A stretch of 32,984 nt of DNA from a bacterium (GCA_023249195.1 JAHFDB010000014.1:1-32984); one strand, 5' to 3'. Shown: positions 1 through 8,490, counted from the first letter of the stretch. Made by a program: numbers and translations. Notes: generated from the letters alone by a model not told the origin.

Positions 1-996
1 ATAAAGATGGAGTTTGTCTGTGGACGCTATGTCCAAGATAAGAAAATTTCTTTAAGAGAAGCCTATGTGGTGTTCACTTACTATCTTTATTTTGGGAAAG
101 GGGAGCTTAAAAAAATCGTTTGGGCTTATCCGAGTGAGGTTTTAAGAAAATTATTGTTGCTCAAACAGGGTATCGATAATCCCATCAAAAAACGAATTGT
201 TTTTCAGCCGAGAACCTTAAAAGGGCTTAAGGTTGAAGTGAAGGCTGTTTTGGGAAAAGCGACTTTGACGATGAAAGAATTGAAACAGTTACAAATAGGG
301 GATGTGATTCCATTGGATTCCTCTATCCATGCGCCTATTGAGTTGGTTGTCGGTGATAAGACCCGGTTTTCTGCGCAAGCCGGGGTTGTGAACCATCGTT
401 TGTGTATGCAATTGATTTTTATGGATCCCGAAACTCAGGTTCAAAGAATACCGGAAAAACAGGTGATTGAAAAAGCAGAAGATGAGGTGGTTTTTTCTCA
501 TGGACCCGCTTCTATTTCCTATACGGATGAACAGAGACCCGTTTCACGGCAGCCTGCTCCTCTTGTGGTTCCAGAACCTGTGCAAGAAGAGAGTGATGAT
601 GAAGAGCCCATGTCGATGTTTTCTGAACCCTTTTTAGAAAATCCCCTGTCTGAAAAATGGGAAGACACGGAAGAAGAACCTGAAGAAACACGCTTTGAAG
701 AAGCCGTTCACGAAGATGATCATGAAGACGATGATGAACTTGAATATGACGATAACGATGAAGAAGGTTTAGAAGAAGAGGAGCCCTTGATAGATCCTTT
801 TGAGCCAGAAGAAGCCACTTCTTTCGAAGAAGATCAAGAGGATGAAGAAGATAATGAAGATGATCATGATGATGATCAAGATGAAGAGGAGGACTTTGAC
901 GAGCCTCTTGAAGAAGAGGTCCCTGTTCCTGTTTCTACTCAGACAGAACATGAGGAGGATGATTTCTCTTGGGATGACTTAGATACGAAGTTTTAG
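1..996 (+). CDS. fliM: Flagellar motor switch protein FliM, 3' part (5' end outside window), with long acidic tail
   Basis: FliM links the C ring of the flagellar rotor to CheY signalling and torque generation. The frame is open to the window edge, so the ATG at 7 is internal and the N-terminal CheY-binding and most of the middle domain are missing. Counting from that ATG, residues ~10-50 resemble the end of the FliM middle domain. Residues ~70-145 are a SpoA/surface-presentation domain with the typical run LQIGDVIPLD and then GVVNHRLCMQL. Residues 194-329 form a tail in which roughly half of all residues are Asp or Glu, with hardly any basic residues; ordinary FliM ends soon after the SpoA domain. 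It is the first visible gene of the flagellar operon, 14 bases before the ParA-like gene. The family call is firm; the role of the tail is unknown. Confidence 0.85.
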   Translation: MKMEFVCGRYVQDKKISLREAYVVFTYYLYFGKGELKKIVWAYPSEVLRKLLLLKQGIDNPIKKRIVFQPRTLKGLKVEVKAVLGKATLTMKELKQLQIGDVIPLDSSIHAPIELVVGDKTRFSAQAGVVNHRLCMQLIFMDPETQVQRIPEKQVIEKAEDEVVFSHGPASISYTDEQRPVSRQPAPLVVPEPVQEESDDEEPMSMFSEPFLENPLSEKWEDTEEEPEETRFEEAVHEDDHEDDDELEYDDNDEEGLEEEEPLIDPFEPEEATSFEEDQEDEEDNEDDHDDDQDEEEDFDEPLEEEVPVPVSTQTEHEEDDFSWDDLDTKF

Positions 997-1010
997 AGGG
1001 TGATGCCCCT

Positions 1011-1766
1011 GTGAAAAAAATAAGTGTGATGAATTATAAAGGGGGCACAGGAAAGACGTCTACGGTGGTGAATTTAGGGCATGGATTGGCCCTTAAGGGC
1101 CAAAGGGTTCTTATTGTTGACACCGATCCCCAAGGGTCTACAGGGCAGTATTTGGGGGTTAAGTCAGAGGTGTCTTTATATGATGTTTTGTTGGACAAAG
1201 CACATTGGTCCCAGTGTGTTGTGCATGCCAGGGCGAATTTAGACGTGATTGTTTCGAATGAAAGGGTGTATCCGGCAGAGCTTTTAATTGCCAAAATGAA
1301 ATCGAAAGAACATATTTTGTCTCAGCGCCTAGAGACTCTTTCTGGCTATGATGTGGTTTTAGTCGACTGTGCACCCTCCATGAATTTACTGAACCAAAAT
1401 GCCTTGCTATTTGCCCAAAACGTGATGTTGCCAGTGTCGATGGAGTATCTTTCTTTGGTTGGGGTAAGACAGCTATTGAATAATATTAAAATCATTAATA
1501 AGATATTTAAAAAGAGTGTTACAATAAGCAAAGTTATCCCAACTTTTTTTGATAAACGCAATAAAAAATCGCTGGAGATTCTTGAAAGTTTAAACAGGGT
1601 TTTTCCTGGGTTGGTGTGCACCCCTATACGAAGCAGTGTTTCTTTGTCAGAGGCACCAGGGTTTAAGAAGACGATATTTGAGTATGATCCAAATTCAAAT
1701 GGTGCCCAAGATTACTATAAATTGATACAAGAGGTATTGGATAATGGCGAAACGAAAACAATTTGA
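1011..1766 (+). CDS. ParA/Soj-family partition-type ATPase in the flagellar operon
   Basis: A 251-residue deviant-Walker ATPase. The N terminus carries the signature KGGTGKT (residues 10-16), with the extra lysine typical of ParA/MinD proteins, followed by the Walker A' region VDTDPQGS and later VLVDCAPSMN. Such ATPases dimerise on ATP and position chromosomes, plasmids or cell-surface machines. Length and motifs fit Soj/ParA better than FlhG, and there is no obvious C-terminal membrane helix. It starts at GTG 1011 behind a GAGGG ribosome site and overlaps fliN by 23 bases, so it is translated with the switch genes. No ParB is visible. I infer a role in placing or counting flagella or chemoreceptors, analogous to FlhG or ParC, but this is inference from position. 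Confidence 0.85.
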   Translation: MKKISVMNYKGGTGKTSTVVNLGHGLALKGQRVLIVDTDPQGSTGQYLGVKSEVSLYDVLLDKAHWSQCVVHARANLDVIVSNERVYPAELLIAKMKSKEHILSQRLETLSGYDVVLVDCAPSMNLLNQNALLFAQNVMLPVSMEYLSLVGVRQLLNNIKIINKIFKKSVTISKVIPTFFDKRNKKSLEILESLNRVFPGLVCTPIRSSVSLSEAPGFKKTIFEYDPNSNGAQDYYKLIQEVLDNGETKTI

Positions 1767-2307
1767 CGATCCCTTAGAAGATATCGATCCTGTTATGCAG
1801 GATGCTTTTGATTCTACAGAAGAGACCCCTTTAGTACCTGAGACAAAGTCTAAAAAACCTTCAAAAAAAACCGTTTCAAAACCGTCAAAGAAGGTGTCTG
1901 GGCCCCAGACCTTGCAACCCCCCCCTGAACCAGATTTTCCCGATGATGAAGATGACGATGAAATCATCGCTGATTTTCCAGATCTTGAAGAGAGTGATCA
2001 GCCTGGATTTGGACCTGCTGTTTCTGATATCCAGTTTCCACCTTTGAACCAAGAAGCGGTTGGAAAAAAGATTGAAATTGATTTGTTTAGCAATATCCCT
2101 GTAAATTTGTCGGTAGAATTAGGCAGGTCTCAAATTTCGCTCAAAGAGGTTTTTGAACTCACAGAGGGGTCTATTATTGAGCTTGAACGCTTGGTCGGAG
2201 AGCCTCTTGATTTGGTGGTAAATGGCCAAATTATTGCCCAGGGAGAGGTTGTCGCGATTGACAATAATTATGGTCTTAGAGTGACCAGTATTATTTCCAA
2301 CTCCTAG
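1744..2307 (+). CDS. fliN: Flagellar motor switch protein FliN with acidic N-terminal extension
   Basis: FliN forms the base of the C ring and helps dock export substrates. The 187-residue product has its SpoA domain at the C-terminal end (about residues 108-187), with the typical opening IPVNLSVELGRSQISL and the closing VAIDNNYGLRVTSI. The first ~100 residues are low-complexity: a lysine/serine-rich stretch, a proline run, then an acidic block rich in Asp and Glu. E. coli FliN is only ~137 residues, so this extension is long; it recalls the acidic tail of the FliM encoded upstream. The ATG at 1744 has an AGAGG site about 10 bases upstream, inside the 3' end of the ParA gene, implying translational coupling. 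Confidence 0.88.
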   Translation: MAKRKQFDDPLEDIDPVMQDAFDSTEETPLVPETKSKKPSKKTVSKPSKKVSGPQTLQPPPEPDFPDDEDDDEIIADFPDLEESDQPGFGPAVSDIQFPPLNQEAVGKKIEIDLFSNIPVNLSVELGRSQISLKEVFELTEGSIIELERLVGEPLDLVVNGQIIAQGEVVAIDNNYGLRVTSIISNS

Positions 2308-2312
2308 TTTCT

Positions 2313-2552
2313 ATGTCTTACCTATATTATCTTAAAACGATCCTTTCTCTTGGATTTGTTTTGGGGGTTTTGTATGCCGCTTTGCGTTGGGGTCAGTGGG
2401 CACAAAAAAAGAAATATTCCTCTGAAATGAAAATTGTAGATCGACTTTCTTTGGCCCCCAATATAGCCTTGCTCATTGTGCAAATTCGGGACGAGTCCTA
2501 TATCGCTGGATTGGGCGGGAAAGACTTGAAGTTTTTGAGGAAAATAAAGTGA
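2313..2552 (+). CDS. fliO: FliO-type flagellar export assembly protein
   Basis: A 79-residue protein with one N-terminal transmembrane helix (about residues 6-26) and a short cytoplasmic part containing the FliO pattern KIVDRLSLAPNIALLIVQIRDESYIAGL. FliO is the small chaperone-like membrane protein that helps FliP oligomerise during assembly of the flagellar type III export gate. It is short, like many FliO proteins, and the assignment rests on this pattern together with its place between fliN and fliP, the usual order. Its stop overlaps the fliP start (GTGA at 2549-2552), so the two are translationally coupled. Confidence 0.8.
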   Translation: MSYLYYLKTILSLGFVLGVLYAALRWGQWAQKKKYSSEMKIVDRLSLAPNIALLIVQIRDESYIAGLGGKDLKFLRKIK

Positions 2553-3295
2553 CTTTTCTAAAGAAATATTGTAAGCATATTTTGTGTGGGCTGGGGTTGT
2601 CTGTGGGTTTATGTAGCGTTGTTTACGCCCAAATCCCTTTAAATTTTGATGCCGTTTCCAGGCCTGCCAACTTTAGCTCTTCGATTAATTTATTGTTGTC
2701 TTTATCCATGATCACGATGATTCCCTTTTTTTTGATTTCTACCACCAGTTTTTTACGCACGGTTATTGTTTTAAGTATGATTAGGCAGGCCCTTGGAACC
2801 CAACAGGCGCCCCCTAATATGGTTATTGTGTCGTTGTCGTTGTTTTTAACTGTTTTTGTGATGACCCCTACGTTTACCGAGGTGAATAATACGGCTATTC
2901 AGCCGTATAAAGAAGGTAAAATTTCTCAGAAGGAAGCGATGAATATTGGGTTTAAGCCCTTTAAGCATTTTATGCTGAAGTTTGCCCGTGAAAAGGATAT
3001 TGCCTTGTTTATGGAATTTTCTCAGACGAAACGGACTCAGAATATTGAAGATGTCCCTATTTTTGTTTTGATTCCTGCTTTTATTATTTCTGAGCTTAAA
3101 ACGGCCTTTCAAATTGGCTTTTTATTGTTTATTCCTTTTGTGGTGATTGATTTGGTGGTGTCTAATATTTTGTTATCATTGGGGATGTTTATGTTGTCTC
3201 CCGCCATGATTTCGCTGCCCTTTAAAATATTGTTGTTTGTATTGACTGATGGCTGGAATTTGATTATTCAAGGCCTGTTGCTTAGTTTTAGATAA
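2549..3295 (+). CDS. fliP: Flagellar export gate protein FliP
   Basis: FliP is the core five-fold subunit of the FliPQR export gate in the inner membrane. The 248-residue product begins with a cleavable signal peptide (lysines, hydrophobic run, then VYAQ near residue 28), as is known for many FliP proteins. Next come a first helix pair containing LRTVIVLSMIRQALGTQQAPPN, a periplasmic loop with the EVNNTAIQPY region, and the family signature around FVVIDLVVSNILLSLGM followed by MISLPFKILLFVLTDGW near the C terminus. It starts with GTG at 2549, overlapping fliO. Normally fliQ would follow directly; here an unknown secreted-protein gene intervenes. Confidence 0.95.
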   Translation: MTFLKKYCKHILCGLGLSVGLCSVVYAQIPLNFDAVSRPANFSSSINLLLSLSMITMIPFFLISTTSFLRTVIVLSMIRQALGTQQAPPNMVIVSLSLFLTVFVMTPTFTEVNNTAIQPYKEGKISQKEAMNIGFKPFKHFMLKFAREKDIALFMEFSQTKRTQNIEDVPIFVLIPAFIISELKTAFQIGFLLFIPFVVIDLVVSNILLSLGMFMLSPAMISLPFKILLFVLTDGWNLIIQGLLLSFR

Positions 3296-3296
3296 A

Positions 3297-4253
3297 GTGG
3301 CAAAACGGGGCTTTGTTGTTTGGATGATAGGGGTTATGGCCTGCCTTGGGACGCTTTCTGCCGAGGTTTTGATTGTGAGTAATTATCCTGAAGAAATTAA
3401 AGAGCCGGGGATTGTTTTTAAAGAAAGGCTCACCACAGGGAATATGCGCATTTTGTATTATCACAAAGGGGCATCCGTGTACCCTATGGATGTACATATA
3501 AGCCTTCAAAATACCTCGGATATTCCGGTTAAAGTAAGTGTGATTTCCTCTCAAGCGGGTCCAGATTCGGATGGGTTATTTGCTGGCCATAAAACCACCT
3601 TTTTATTTATGGAAAAATTAAAAAATAAGAGCGAGGTTTCTTTGACTATTTTACCTCAAAGTACCCTTGCCGTGATGACTCAAAAAATCAAAAAAGGACA
3701 GGTGTCTTCAGGCCTATGTACCTTGCGTGCCCAAACTTCGGGTAATATTCAGGTTGTTTTGGCTGTGGTGGATCCACAAAATGAAGCGGCATCTTTGATG
3801 AATGAGGTGTTGATGACCAAACCCTATACCTATGGCTATTTTAACAACCCTGATTTTGATACGTGTGCTCTTTGGCCTCCAGAAGACCCTCTTTATGAGT
3901 GGGTGATTGGAGATCAGCCTTATTTGCAAGACCCGCTTCACCATATTGAACTTAAAGGAAATTATGGGGCTGTTTATTCATGCCGTGTGGTTTTGGCCAA
4001 TACCACCGACCATGATCAGGTGATTACCTTGTTGGCTTCCCCTGTTGGAGGCATTGCCAGAGGGTGTGTGGAGGTAGACGGTACCTTGCTTGAAACTGGC
4101 TTTTTTGAGCATAAAACGGACTTTAAGCCTCAAAAAATGTACGAGTGGCGTCTGCCTGCGGGACATGTGAGACATGCCCTTTTAAAAACGATGCCTCAGG
4201 CAGGGTCTTTTTATCCGGTGCATTTTGTTTTACGCAGAGATGTGGCAAAATAG
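3297..4253 (+). CDS. Unknown secreted protein encoded between fliP and fliQ
   Basis: I do not recognise this 318-residue protein. It starts with GTG at 3297, two bases after the fliP stop, and ends seven bases before fliQ, so it belongs to the operon. The N terminus is a typical signal peptide (KR, then hydrophobic FVVWMIGVMACLGTL, cleavage likely after SAE). The mature part looks beta-rich, with short alternating strands such as MDVHISLQNTSDIPVKVSVISS and a later similar segment AVYSCRVVLANTTDHDQVITLLAS. This could mean two related beta-sandwich domains. Nothing suggests an enzyme active site. Position suggests an envelope or periplasmic partner of the flagellum, but this is inference; it may be a lineage-specific basal-body or periplasmic-ring component. 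Confidence 0.75.
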   Translation: MAKRGFVVWMIGVMACLGTLSAEVLIVSNYPEEIKEPGIVFKERLTTGNMRILYYHKGASVYPMDVHISLQNTSDIPVKVSVISSQAGPDSDGLFAGHKTTFLFMEKLKNKSEVSLTILPQSTLAVMTQKIKKGQVSSGLCTLRAQTSGNIQVVLAVVDPQNEAASLMNEVLMTKPYTYGYFNNPDFDTCALWPPEDPLYEWVIGDQPYLQDPLHHIELKGNYGAVYSCRVVLANTTDHDQVITLLASPVGGIARGCVEVDGTLLETGFFEHKTDFKPQKMYEWRLPAGHVRHALLKTMPQAGSFYPVHFVLRRDVAK

Positions 4254-4259
4254 CCCTCT

Positions 4260-4529
4260 ATGAATATCGATGCCGTTACAGCGATTCTTAATAATGCGAT
4301 TCAGGTCATTTTGTTGATCTCTATGCCCTCTGTAGGCTTGGGGTTGTTTGTGGGCTTAATTATTGCTGTTATTCAGGCAGTGACCCAGGTGCAAGAGCAA
4401 ACCTTGACCTTTGTTCCTAAAATGATTGTGGTGTTTTTAGTCTTAGCTGCGACCTTTCCTTGGATGGCCCGAATTGTGGTGGAGATGACCATTCAGCTTT
4501 GGTCCTCTATCCCAATTTATTCGAAATAG
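4260..4529 (+). CDS. fliQ: Flagellar export gate protein FliQ
   Basis: An 89-residue membrane protein with two helices (about residues 15-40 and 52-74) separated by the conserved loop containing QAVTQVQEQTLTFVPK, the FliQ hallmark. FliQ wraps around the FliP-FliR helix in the export gate. Length matches the family (~89). It ends at TAG 4527-4529, where the last base is the first base of the likely fliR GTG start, giving one-base overlap and translational coupling. Confidence 0.95.
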   Translation: MNIDAVTAILNNAIQVILLISMPSVGLGLFVGLIIAVIQAVTQVQEQTLTFVPKMIVVFLVLAATFPWMARIVVEMTIQLWSSIPIYSK

Positions 4530-5308
4530 TGGTTATTACGCTTCGTTTTGTCGCCATGTTTTTTTTGGTTTTTGCTCGTATTGGGGGCATGTTTTTGTCA
4601 GCCCCAGTGTTTAATCAAAAAGAATTTTTTCTCTTAGCTAAAGTTATTTTGATATTTTGGATTACGGTATTATTGATTTACCATGTGCCTTTGCCTGCCC
4701 ACCCTCCAGATACAGCGTTTACCTTTGTTTTGGCAGCAGTGACCGAGGTTTTTGTGGGACTTTTGATTGGGTTTATTGCCGATATTTTGGTGACAGGAAT
4801 CGAACTTGCTGGAAATCTGATGGATACCCAGGCGGGTTTGAGTGTGGCCTCTCAGTTGGATCCTTCCTCAGGACGAACGATTACTTTGATGTCTTTGTTG
4901 TTAAAAAGAACCTCTTTCATTACGTTTCTGTTGATTGATGGACATCATTTTGTGTTGTCTGCGATTGTGCATAGTTTTAGGTTGTTGCCGATAGCTTCTC
5001 CTATTAACTTGGGTGCGGGGGCTTTTGAGGTGGTGAAATGCGGAACCTATATTTTTTATTTGGCAGTACAATTGGCTTCCCCTATTATTTTGGTGGTGTT
5101 TTTAGTGGATTTTGGATTTGGGGTTTTGAACCGTGTCGCCGAACAAATCAATATCTTTCAATTGGGTTTTCAAATTAAGCCTACAGTGAGTTTGATTATT
5201 TTTTTGGCCATTGTTCCAGGCATTTCACACTCGATTATTAGTGTGTTAGAAGGCACTTCAGAACATCTGTTAAGTGTGTTTCATGCCTTGCAAGTAGGCG
5301 CCCCCTAA
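4529..5308 (+). CDS. fliR: Flagellar export gate protein FliR
   Basis: FliR completes the FliPQR export gate. The product is a polytopic membrane protein with the family opening FFLVFARIGGMFLSAPVF and the internal segment ELAGNLMDTQAGLSVASQLDP, where the QAG pattern is characteristic. I chose GTG 4529 as the start (259 residues, the usual FliR size). The frame is open further upstream to an ATG at 4460, but those extra 23 residues are polar, overlap fliQ and match nothing in FliR. The C-terminal part has QINIFQLGFQIKPTVSL, also typical of the family. FlhB follows after 11 bases. Confidence 0.92.
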   Translation: MVITLRFVAMFFLVFARIGGMFLSAPVFNQKEFFLLAKVILIFWITVLLIYHVPLPAHPPDTAFTFVLAAVTEVFVGLLIGFIADILVTGIELAGNLMDTQAGLSVASQLDPSSGRTITLMSLLLKRTSFITFLLIDGHHFVLSAIVHSFRLLPIASPINLGAGAFEVVKCGTYIFYLAVQLASPIILVVFLVDFGFGVLNRVAEQINIFQLGFQIKPTVSLIIFLAIVPGISHSIISVLEGTSEHLLSVFHALQVGAP

Positions 5309-5319
5309 AAGGATAACCC

Positions 5320-6390
5320 ATGGGAGAAGATTCCGGAGAAAAAACCGAAGAGCCTACCCCTCATAAGTTGCAGGAAGCTCGAAAAAAAGGTCAGATAGCC
5401 AAGAGTAAAGACCTTACCACTGCTGTTATGGTTTTGGTGTCTTTTTACATGCTGAAAAATTCAGCAGGGCATATGTGGGCTAATTTAATTCAAATTTCTT
5501 ACAAGGTTTATGATCAAATTCCTCTTGAATTCACTGTGAGTATTGCAGGCTCGCTTTTGATGGAATGTTTGAAAGTGTTTTTTGTGACATTGGCTCCGAT
5601 TTTAGGTGCGAACTTTCTTACGGCCTTGATTGTAGAGGTGTCTCAAACAGGCTTTTTGATTTCCTTGGGTCCTATTGAACCTAAACTAGAAAAGCTAAAC
5701 CCTATCGAGGGCTTTAAAAAATATTTTTCAATGAAAACCTATGTGGAATTATTGAAATCGAGTATCAAAATGTTTTTTGTGGTTTGGCTGATTTATGGTG
5801 TCATTCGAGACAATATGTTTATGGTAATTATCGCTCAGCAGCTGAATTTGTGGCAAATGATGGAATTTACAGGTTCGATTGTGATGCAGGTGGTGACCCG
5901 GGTAGGCATTTTTTACTTATTTGTGGCATTGTTTGACTATATGTACCAGCGCTATGAGTATAACAAGGGGCTGAAGATGTCTAAAAAAGAAATAAAAGAT
6001 GAGTATAAGCGTTTAGAAGGAGACCCTATGATCAAGCAGCGTCAGAAAGACGCACAAAGGCAAATGTCCCAGGGTCGACAAATGGGAGCCGTTCCAAACG
6101 CAGACGTGGTCGTCACCAACCCTATTCACTTGGCTATTGCAATGCAGTATGAGCCTAATGCCATGAAAGCCCCTAAAATTGTCGCTAAAGGCCGTCGGTT
6201 GGTGGCTCAGGAAATCAAGCGTATTGCGTTGGAAAACCATATTCCGATTATTGAAAACCCTCCTTTAGCCCAAACTTTATACAAAGGGGTGGATGTTGAT
6301 TCTGAAATTCCTGCTCAATACTATAAAGCCGTGGCTGAGATACTCGCCTTTGTGTATAATTTAAAAAAGAAGAAAAAACGAAAGTATTAA
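5320..6390 (+). CDS. flhB: Flagellar export switch protein FlhB with NPIH cleavage-site variant
   Basis: FlhB controls the change of export specificity from rod/hook to filament substrates. The 356-residue protein opens with the family signature GEKTEEPTPHKLQEARKKGQ, has four membrane helices (about residues 30-210), and a cytoplasmic domain with a charged linker followed by the autocleavage loop. In well-studied FlhB proteins that loop reads NPTH, cleaved between Asn and Pro; here it reads NPIH at residues 267-270. The Asn and Pro needed for cleavage are kept, but threonine is replaced by isoleucine. The C terminus is strongly basic (lysine run), as in many FlhB proteins. ATG at 5320 follows an AAAGGAT site. 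FlhA follows 12 bases later. Confidence 0.94.
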   Translation: MGEDSGEKTEEPTPHKLQEARKKGQIAKSKDLTTAVMVLVSFYMLKNSAGHMWANLIQISYKVYDQIPLEFTVSIAGSLLMECLKVFFVTLAPILGANFLTALIVEVSQTGFLISLGPIEPKLEKLNPIEGFKKYFSMKTYVELLKSSIKMFFVVWLIYGVIRDNMFMVIIAQQLNLWQMMEFTGSIVMQVVTRVGIFYLFVALFDYMYQRYEYNKGLKMSKKEIKDEYKRLEGDPMIKQRQKDAQRQMSQGRQMGAVPNADVVVTNPIHLAIAMQYEPNAMKAPKIVAKGRRLVAQEIKRIALENHIPIIENPPLAQTLYKGVDVDSEIPAQYYKAVAEILAFVYNLKKKKKRKY

Positions 6391-6402
6391 TCTAAAAACA
6401 TT

Positions 6403-8484
6403 ATGTTTAACTTAAAACAACTTAAAGAGCTTTTTAGCATTGCCGATATTGCTTTGGCGGTTGTTCTTTTGGTCATTGTTAGCTTGATGATCATTCCTAT
6501 CCCTACTTTTTTTCTCGACTTTCTCATGGTGTTGAATATTGCGTTTTCGGTCATGATTTTGTTGGTAGCGATGTATTTATCACAGCCCCTAGATTTTGCT
6601 GCTTTTCCTTCTTTGCTGTTGATTATTACCTTGTTTCGACTATCTATTAACGTTTCTTCTACCAAATTGATTTTGGCTTTGGGGCCTGATTTTGATGGGC
6701 ATGTGGTTGTGGCCTTTGCTGATTTTGTAACCCGTGGAAATTTTGTCGTGGGAATTGTGGCTTTTTGTATCATTACCTTGGTTCAGTTTATGGTAGTTAC
6801 CAAGGGTTCTGAACGTGTTGCTGAAGTGGCTGCAAGGTTTACCTTGGATGCCTTGCCTGGGAAGCAAATGAGTATCGATGCAGACTTGAACGCAGGTTTG
6901 ATTGATGCCGAGCAAGCCAAGGAAAGACGCCGAAAATTGGAACGGGAATCTACCTTTTTTGGATCTATGGACGGTGCGAATAAGTTTGTAAAAGGGGATG
7001 CGATTGCCGGTATTATTATCGTGATCGTTAATATTGTGGGTGGTTTTTTGATTGGGCACTTTCAGCAAGGCCTTGAGCTTAAAGATGCGATGGAAGTGTA
7101 TACGCGACTGACTATTGGGGACGGCTTGGTGGCGCAAATTCCTGCTTTGCTTATTTCAATTGCCACAGGTTTGGTGGTTACCAAATCGGCTTCGGATGCC
7201 AGCTTGGGTAAGGATGTGGCGGCCCAAATTTTTTCACAACCCAAGGCCTTTGCCGTGACCTCTATTATATTGGGTTTGTTTGCTTTAGTGCCCGGATTGC
7301 CCGCTATTCCGTTTCTGATGATTTCAGGGCTTACAGGGGCTTTGTCTGTGGCTATCTTAAAGGCTCAAAAAGAGAAAGATGAAATGTCTTCTGAAACGAA
7401 TCAGGATGCTGCCAAGGATGCGATGAAAAAACCTGAGAACTTGTTGGGGACGTTGAATTTAGATCCTATTAGCCTTAAGACGGGCCGGAATTTGGTACCT
7501 TTGATTGATCCGAGTCAAAATGGCCCTTTATTAGAGCGTATTACCCTGGTGAGATATCACATTGGTCAGGAGTTGGGTTTTGTGATTCCTGGGGTGAGGG
7601 TCATGGATGATTTGGCTTTGCCTCCGAACCAATATGACATTGATATTCGAGGGACCCGCATAGCGATGGGTGAGGCCTTGCCGGGTCATTTTTTTGTGCC
7701 GCGTCCCTTGTCTGAGCTGAGACGCAAGGATATTCAGGGTGTTGAAGCCACCGATCCTATCACGGGTCAACCAGGGACCTGGGTTTCTGAAGATCAAATT
7801 GAAGCGTTACAAGAGCTTTCTGTGCCTATTTTGAACATTACGGACTTTATTGCAAACCATTTTTCTGAGGCGATTAAGCAACAATCTGATGAAATTATTA
7901 CCCGTCAGAATGTGCAGTCATTGATTGAATTGGTCAAAAACTCGAATGCCGCCATTGTCAGAGAATTGATTCCGGATATGCTGTCTTTAGGTCAGGTGCA
8001 TAAGGTATTGCAAGCCTTGGTGAGAGAGAGGGTGTCTATTCGAGACTTATCGACGATTCTTGAACGTTTGGCGGATTATGCGCATGTGTCGCGGGATACC
8101 AACTTATTGGCGGAGTATGTCAGACAGTCCCTCGCAAGGCAGATTTGCAGCCGATATATGGACAAGGAAGACGTGATTACGGTCTTTACGATTGACCCTC
8201 GATTGGAAGAAACCTTAATTAATTCGGTGCATCAATCTGAATATGGCTCGTTTTTGGCGGTGGATCCGCAATTGGGAGAAAAGATTTTATCGAACATCGG
8301 CGATAATGTGGCCAACTTTAGAAAGATGGAACGGAACCCGGTGTCGCTGTGTTCACCTCGATTAAGAGCACACTTGAAAAAATTTACGGAAAGAAGTTTC
8401 CCTCAATTGGCAGTTTTGTCCTATAATGAGATTGTTCCCCAAGTTAAAGTTCAATCTATTGGTATTATTTCTGAAGAGGACTAA
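6403..8484 (+). CDS. flhA: Flagellar export protein FlhA
   Basis: FlhA forms the nonameric ring that receives substrate-chaperone complexes and uses the proton gradient for export. The 693-residue length is normal. About eight N-terminal membrane helices occupy residues ~15-320. The FHIPEP signature region is clear (LFRLSINVSSTKLIL), as is the cytoplasmic loop GKQMSIDADLNAGLIDAEQA. The C-terminal domain (residues ~350-693) carries RHYIG-like VRYHIGQELGFVIPGVRV and VHKVLQALVRERVSIRDL, matching the chaperone-binding domain. It sits in the usual order behind flhB, and a small unknown gene follows after six bases. Confidence 0.96.
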   Translation: MFNLKQLKELFSIADIALAVVLLVIVSLMIIPIPTFFLDFLMVLNIAFSVMILLVAMYLSQPLDFAAFPSLLLIITLFRLSINVSSTKLILALGPDFDGHVVVAFADFVTRGNFVVGIVAFCIITLVQFMVVTKGSERVAEVAARFTLDALPGKQMSIDADLNAGLIDAEQAKERRRKLERESTFFGSMDGANKFVKGDAIAGIIIVIVNIVGGFLIGHFQQGLELKDAMEVYTRLTIGDGLVAQIPALLISIATGLVVTKSASDASLGKDVAAQIFSQPKAFAVTSIILGLFALVPGLPAIPFLMISGLTGALSVAILKAQKEKDEMSSETNQDAAKDAMKKPENLLGTLNLDPISLKTGRNLVPLIDPSQNGPLLERITLVRYHIGQELGFVIPGVRVMDDLALPPNQYDIDIRGTRIAMGEALPGHFFVPRPLSELRRKDIQGVEATDPITGQPGTWVSEDQIEALQELSVPILNITDFIANHFSEAIKQQSDEIITRQNVQSLIELVKNSNAAIVRELIPDMLSLGQVHKVLQALVRERVSIRDLSTILERLADYAHVSRDTNLLAEYVRQSLARQICSRYMDKEDVITVFTIDPRLEETLINSVHQSEYGSFLAVDPQLGEKILSNIGDNVANFRKMERNPVSLCSPRLRAHLKKFTERSFPQLAVLSYNEIVPQVKVQSIGIISEED

Positions 8485-8490
8485 ATCAGG

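Noticed and set aside
769..982. Small open frames on both strands over the acidic region of fliM
   Set aside because: They are by-products of the GAA/GAT-rich codons and have no independent start signals.
4460..4528. Longer fliR start at ATG 4460
   Set aside because: The extra residues overlap fliQ, are polar and unlike FliR; the GTG at 4529 gives the normal size and a typical one-base overlap.
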